This document shows, piece after piece, positions 6,052-9,711 of a stretch of DNA of 9,711 nucleotides. Location: assembly GCA_937894825.1 (NCBI GenBank), contig CALCQT010000337.1, forward strand, positions 1 to 9,711. Direction: 5' to 3'. The position numbers and the translations under genes were made by a program. Below the pieces are notes generated by a model. That model had not been told where the DNA came from, ran no database searches, and saw only the letters and a list, made by a program, of their open reading frames with translations. Within the stretch, counting starts at the first letter, position 1. Each line of letters opens with the position of its first letter. This DNA comes from an uncultured Anaerolineaceae bacterium (GTDB lineage: Bacteria; Chloroflexota; Anaerolineae; Anaerolineales; Anaerolineaceae).

Positions 6052-7680
6052 ATGAAAATTTCTGATCTTATCAACTGCCGAAGTCTTGAGGGAGCCGAAC
6101 TTATCGTAGGCATAACAAACCCGGACATGCTTATTACCGGCATCAATATTTTGGAGGCAACAGATATTGAAAATTGGGCAAAGCCTGGAATGGTCATTTT
6201 AACCAGTTATTTTGCTCTTCAAAATCATAGCCTTGAGGAATTAAATATCTTTTTTGAAAAAATGAAGAAAATCGGCATACCGTGTCTGATTATGAAAGTA
6301 GACAGACTTGTCAAAGAGATTCCTGAGCAATTCATCGATTTGTGTAAATCTTATAACATCCCCCTCATCCGTATTAGCGGAGAGACCAAGTACGAAGATA
6401 TCATGGTCGAAGTATTAACCTTCATCCTGGGAATTCGAGAACAAAGGCTTGCCTTGTATTATGAAGTCAGCAAAATCAGCTCACAAATGACGCTTGAAAG
6501 ACTTGGCATCCAAGAAATCCTGCAACATTTTAAGACCTTTTTGGATTGTGATTTAATGTTAGTCGCACAGGGAAAACGGGCCGCAGTGGCAACCAATAAC
6601 CGTCTGACAAAACTAACATTAGGGGATCGGTTGAGTTTTATTTCTTCCGAGTATATAACTTATCAATATAATCGATATCAGGCAAAGTATGACCTATACC
6701 CTGATCCAGAATACCCAAGTGTAATATTGGCTAGGTTTCCCACAGAAGAGGGGGCGAGCGAAACATTGGTGATTCAAGAAACTTTGAGAAACAAAATCAA
6801 TGAAAATGAAATCGTGATTATCGAAAATCTCATTCGCAGCCTGCAGTTGAATCTGCTACTGGAATATACAGGTAAACAAAAAGCATTGATGAATAAAAAC
6901 GCACTGGTCAATGACCTGTTACGCGGTATGATTACAGATCCGATAGAATTTAACGCAGCGTGTGAAAATTTATCCATAGACCCGGATAGCTATTGTCAAG
7001 TATTAACGATCAATTACTCAAAGCCAAGTAAAAATGATTTAGTCTCCCTTTTTGATGTCAAAAAACGATTAACCACAGAACTCAAGAAATTTGAAGATCA
7101 CATCGTATACTATTCTACACCTCGGTACGATCAATATATTCTGTCGTTTCTAAAGGAGAAGCCTCGCTACTTTGATATTCAAAAAATAAGGACTTTGCTA
7201 GAGAAAATCATTGAGGATGAAAAGTTCACAAAAAAAATATCATATTGCGGTGGTTTGAGTAATATTTTCCCGATAAGAGAGGTATCGGCAGCAGGAATAC
7301 AATCCAAGGCAATTGAGGACTTTCTCGTCCAATATAATATGAACAATACAATCAAGGAATATAAGAATCTTGGATTATTCAAGCTTTTCCTTGGTGAAAA
7401 CACAGTAAAAATGAACGAAATCGTCCCAGAAGAGATTTCCCGGCTCCATTCAGATTCCAAAGAATTATTTAATACCCTGGCTGTCTATATGAAAAATAAT
7501 CAAAACTATAAAAAGACGGCAGAAACATTATATATTCATCCGAAAACAGTAAAATATCGGATCGAAAAGATAACAAAAGAGTATCAGTTGGATCTTGAGA
7601 ATATTTACTCGGTAACAATTATTTTGTCGGCGATTGATGTCATAGAGTTTCAAAACAATGGCAAATCGTCAATAACGTGA
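6052..7680 (+). CDS. PucR-family transcriptional regulator
   Basis: 542-residue cytosolic DNA-binding protein. Residues about 4-125 form the PucR N-terminal domain: KISDLINCRSLEGAELIVG, then INILEATDIENWAKPGMVIL, then the IPLIRI segment at 103-108. A central region (about 285-425) fits the GGDEF-like/CdaR middle domain of this family and has no intact GGDEF motif. The C-terminus (about 473-530) is the PucR/CdaR helix-turn-helix: LAVYMKNNQNYKKTAETL, then IHPKTVKYRIEKI. B. subtilis PucR controls purine (allantoin) catabolism, and its relatives usually control adjacent catabolic genes. Divergence from an oxamate-carbamoyltransferase-like operon fits this. The ribosome site is weak (GAG about 8 bases upstream), which suits low expression. 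The gene is visibly more AT-rich than both flanking operons. No terminator hairpin with a T-tract follows it. The effector is unknown. Confidence 0.9.
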   Translation: MKISDLINCRSLEGAELIVGITNPDMLITGINILEATDIENWAKPGMVILTSYFALQNHSLEELNIFFEKMKKIGIPCLIMKVDRLVKEIPEQFIDLCKSYNIPLIRISGETKYEDIMVEVLTFILGIREQRLALYYEVSKISSQMTLERLGIQEILQHFKTFLDCDLMLVAQGKRAAVATNNRLTKLTLGDRLSFISSEYITYQYNRYQAKYDLYPDPEYPSVILARFPTEEGASETLVIQETLRNKINENEIVIIENLIRSLQLNLLLEYTGKQKALMNKNALVNDLLRGMITDPIEFNAACENLSIDPDSYCQVLTINYSKPSKNDLVSLFDVKKRLTTELKKFEDHIVYYSTPRYDQYILSFLKEKPRYFDIQKIRTLLEKIIEDEKFTKKISYCGGLSNIFPIREVSAAGIQSKAIEDFLVQYNMNNTIKEYKNLGLFKLFLGENTVKMNEIVPEEISRLHSDSKELFNTLAVYMKNNQNYKKTAETLYIHPKTVKYRIEKITKEYQLDLENIYSVTIILSAIDVIEFQNNGKSSIT

Positions 7681-7757
7681 TTTACAAATCAGGAATAAAC
7701 AAAAAAAAATTGATATCCTCCACAAGAATTCTAAATACTTTAATGTTAAACTCGCCC

Positions 7758-7786
7758 TTGACTTCAGTAAAGTGATAATATATTAG
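7758..7786 (+). promoter_or_regulatory. Sigma-70-type promoter for the ABC importer operon
   Basis: TTGACT at 7758-7763 is a near-consensus -35. The -10 is either TATTAG (7781-7786, 17-base spacing) or TATATT (7779-7784, 15-base spacing). The start codon at 7829 follows after a short leader with AAGGAG 8 bases before the ATG. Confidence 0.55.
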
Positions 7787-7828
7787 CACGATATAGAAAA
7801 CAACGAAATTATATAAGGAGTCATCATC

Positions 7829-8580
7829 ATGAAAAAAACCGTTACCCTGTCCATCGCGATCCTGCTGATCGCCACCGTCCTGTTTAGTTTCAGCCTCGTC
7901 TCCGCTGACGGAGAAACCACCCTCGTCGTCGGCTTCGACCAGGACTTCCCGCCCTACGGTTACATCGGCGAGGACGGTGAATTCACCGGCTTCGATCTCG
8001 AACTGGCCGCTGCCGTCGCCGAAAAACTGGGCCTCGAAATTGTCTACCAGCCAATCGCCTGGGACGCGAAAGACATGGAACTGGATTCCGGCACCATTGA
8101 TCTGATCTGGAACGGATTCACCATCAATGGCCGTGAAGACAAATACGAATGGACCGAACCCTATAAAGACGCCGGGCAGATCATTCTGGTCAAAGCCGAT
8201 GCGGACGTTGAAGCGCTCACGGACCTGGCCGGAAAAGTCGTCGCCGTTCAAACCGATTCCGCCGCACTACAGGCGCTCGAATCCGAGGACTTCGCCGAAC
8301 TGACAGCCTCCTTTGCCAACTTGTTGGTCGTTGATCAATATAACACGGCATTTATGGACCTTGAAGCCAGCGCGGTGGACGCCATCGCAATGGATGTTGA
8401 TGTCGCCTACAGGAAGAACAATACGGCATCGGATTCAAACTCGGCAACACCGAACTGCGTGACGCAGTTCAAACCGCGTTGGAAGAAATTGTCGCGGACG
8501 GCACCTTCGCTGAAATTTCTGAAAAATGGTTCGGCAACGACGTTTGTGCCCTCAGCGTCTGCCAGACGAATGCTGAATAA
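7829..8580 (+). pseudogene. Amino-acid ABC transporter substrate-binding protein, frame broken near 8410
   Basis: Periplasmic polar amino-acid-binding protein (SBP family 3). Sec signal peptide: MKK, then a hydrophobic core to about residue 22, with a likely cut after VSA (24-26). There is no lipobox cysteine. Family motifs: VVGFDQDFPPYGY (33-45), GEFTGFDLELAAAVAEKLG (50-68), FTINGREDKYEWTEPY (97-112, with the usual carboxylate-binding Arg at 102), YNTAFMDLEASAVDAIAMD (171-189). After Tyr194 (8408-8410) the starting frame turns into low-quality sequence up to a stop at 8599. The -1 frame from 8410 gives the expected C-terminus: EEQYGIGFKLGNTELRDAVQ, then AEISEKWFG, stopping at 8580. The usual stretch of roughly 18-20 residues between these parts is also absent. 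The two parts sum to about 250 residues against a usual 265-275. This suggests a deletion not divisible by three, either real or a sequence error. Confidence 0.85.
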
Positions 8581-8609
8581 AAAAAACGCTTCATTATAAA
8601 ATTTTGTGC

Positions 8610-8641
8610 AGTGCTGCGTCCAAAATAGAGGTCGCAGCACT
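8610..8641 (+). promoter_or_regulatory. Intercistronic hairpin between binding protein and permease genes
   Basis: AGTGCTGCG (8610-8618) pairs with CGCAGCACT (8633-8641). Past one T-T mismatch, CC pairs with GG, leaving an 8-base loop. Only TTT follows, so this is not a strong terminator. Such stems after the binding-protein gene commonly give partial termination or 3' protection, so that more binding protein than permease is made. Nothing else is evident in the 149 bases from 8581 to 8729 apart from the permease ribosome site. Confidence 0.6.
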
Positions 8642-8729
8642 TTCGATGTCAAGACCCAAACCGCGAACCCAGGAATTCGGAAACGAGGCAGCCCTTCCCT
8701 GATCCTGACCGCCAACCGGAGGAATCTTT

Positions 8730-9380
8730 ATGAGTTTTACCGTGATGCTGAGTAAGCTCAGCGAAGGAATGATCACTTCAGTCCTGATCTTTACGCTGAC
8801 GCTGCTGATCTCATTGCCGCTCGGATTAGTCGTCGCACTGGCCCGCATATCGAAAAACAAACCGCTGAGCGCCTTCACCCGCATTTACATCTCCATCATG
8901 CGCGGCACACCATTGATGCTTCAACTGCTGGTTGTTTATTTCGGGCCCTATTATCTTTTCAGGATTCCACTTGCCTCCGGCTATCGCTTTTGGGCCGTTA
9001 TCCTGGCGTTCTCGATCAATTACGCAGCCTATTTCGCAGAAATCTATCGCGGGGGGATTGAATCCATGCCCATCGGGCAATATGAGGCGGCCAGAGTATT
9101 GGGCTATTCCGAAAGCCAGATCTTCCTGAAAATCATCCTGCCGCAAGTCTTCAAGCGCATCATTCCTTCCATCACCAATGAAGTGATTACCCTGATCAAG
9201 GATACCTCACTGGCTTTTTCGATCGCGGTCACCGAAATGTTCACTGTCGCGAAAGCCATTGCTTCCTCAGAAAGAACGATGGTTTCTTACATCGCCGCAG
9301 GTATTTTTTACTATGTTTTCAACTTCATCGTCGCATTTGTGATGGAACGGATCGAGAAAAAATTGAATTACTACCACTAA
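8730..9380 (+). CDS. Amino-acid ABC transporter permease (HisM/GlnP type)
   Basis: 216-residue inner-membrane permease of normal length for polar amino-acid importers. ATG 8730 is preceded by GGAGG with 7 bases of spacing. Hydrophobic segments lie at about 14-38, 62-78, 86-104, 155-175 and 186-205. The family signature RGTPLMLQL is at 58-66. The cytosolic coupling helix (EAA loop) is at 119-138: EAARVLGYSESQIFLKIILP, matching EAA-x3-G-x9-I-x-LP. It follows the binding protein after a hairpin-containing spacer and precedes the ATPase by 13 bases, so the three form one importer operon. The substrate is a polar amino acid or analogue, not resolvable further from sequence. Confidence 0.93.
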   Translation: MSFTVMLSKLSEGMITSVLIFTLTLLISLPLGLVVALARISKNKPLSAFTRIYISIMRGTPLMLQLLVVYFGPYYLFRIPLASGYRFWAVILAFSINYAAYFAEIYRGGIESMPIGQYEAARVLGYSESQIFLKIILPQVFKRIIPSITNEVITLIKDTSLAFSIAVTEMFTVAKAIASSERTMVSYIAAGIFYYVFNFIVAFVMERIEKKLNYYH

Positions 9381-9393
9381 GGGACGGGACACG

Positions 9394-9711
9394 ATGGAAA
9401 TCTTCAGTATTCGAAACGCAAAGAAAACTTTTGACCAAAGCCTGGAAGTGCTGCAGGACATCTCAATCTCCATTGAGCGCGGCGAAGTCGTGGCGATCAT
9501 CGGTCCATCCGGTTCCGGCAAATCCACCTTACTGCGTTGCGCGACGCTTTTAGAGACCATGGACAGTGGCGAGCTTTATTTTTCCGGCGAAAGGGCGGCC
9601 TGGAATGATGAAAACGGGAAAACAGTCTATGCCGGCAGTCAGAAACTGCGGGAAATCAAGAGCAAATTCGGTTTGGTTTTCCAAAATTTCAATTTATTCC
9701 CGCACTACTCC
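9394..9711 (+). CDS. Amino-acid ABC transporter ATP-binding protein, N-terminal part, runs off right edge
   Basis: Open for 106 codons to the window edge. ATG 9394 follows a G-rich stretch (GGGACGGGACACG) that includes the ribosome site, 13 bases after the permease stop. The product begins MEIFSIRNAKKTF. Walker A GPSGSGKST is at 37-45 and the Q-loop VFQNFNLFPHYS is at 95-106, with Gln97. The spacing between Walker A and the Q-loop is slightly expanded by an insert around residues 66-84 (ERAAWNDENGKTVYAGS), as seen in some amino-acid importer ATPases. The signature LSGGQ, Walker B and switch His lie beyond the window. It energises the importer with the upstream permease. Confidence 0.93.
   Translation, partial: MEIFSIRNAKKTFDQSLEVLQDISISIERGEVVAIIGPSGSGKSTLLRCATLLETMDSGELYFSGERAAWNDENGKTVYAGSQKLREIKSKFGLVFQNFNLFPHYS

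Noticed and set aside
7682..8251. 189-codon minus-strand open frame across the importer promoter and binding-protein gene
   Set aside because: It is antisense to a clearly recognisable binding protein and its promoter, with no family features.
8411..8599. Original-frame C-terminus of the binding protein
   Set aside because: After residue 194 the sequence loses all family resemblance, while the -1 frame gives the expected C-terminus. It is a frameshift product, not a novel tail.
1..9711. CRISPR array, tRNA or rRNA gene, insertion sequence
   Set aside because: No regularly spaced repeats, no cloverleaf or rRNA-like sequence, and no transposase-like open frame were seen on either strand.

Overview
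The window looks like bacterial chromosome with moderate GC content, strong Shine-Dalgarno sites and tightly packed operons. The gene content (FdrA-type carbamoyltransferase, PucR-family regulator, SLC1-type carriers, polar amino-acid ABC importer) suits an anaerobic or fermentative amino-acid or purine-catabolising bacterium. A Firmicute or an Anaerolineae-like lineage seems possible, but there is no rRNA or phylogenetic marker to settle it. The ABC binding protein has a plain Sec signal peptide with no lipobox cysteine, which is slightly unlike a typical Gram-positive.

Minus-strand operon, right to left from 5899 to the left edge. (i) A 1000-residue protein fuses an FdrA (AllF)-like half to a YlbE (AllG, DUF1116)-like half. 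(ii) A DUF2877 (AllH/YlbF-like) protein overlaps it by 3 bases and starts with GTG. (iii) 40 bases later comes a complete dicarboxylate/amino-acid:cation symporter (SLC1/DAACS). (iv) After a 376-base gap with several dyads comes the N-terminal part of a second, paralogous symporter, which runs off the left edge. FdrA, YlbE and YlbF are the three proteins of the E. coli oxamate carbamoyltransferase (oxalurate + Pi to oxamate + carbamoyl phosphate). The cluster therefore looks like uptake and phosphorolytic cleavage of an N-carbamoyl compound. No carbamate kinase is present in the window.

At 5900-6051 a divergent regulatory region with two clear dyads separates this operon from a plus-strand PucR-family regulator (6052-7680), the likely local regulator.

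Plus-strand ABC importer operon, 7829 to the right edge: a periplasmic amino-acid-binding protein gene, a strong intercistronic hairpin, the permease, and the start of the ATPase. The binding-protein gene is broken by what looks like a small internal deletion with a frame change near 8410.

The first 97 bases hold a perfect 34-bp inverted repeat flush with the window edge. It disrupts the partial symporter sequence and is most simply a fold-back assembly or amplification artefact.
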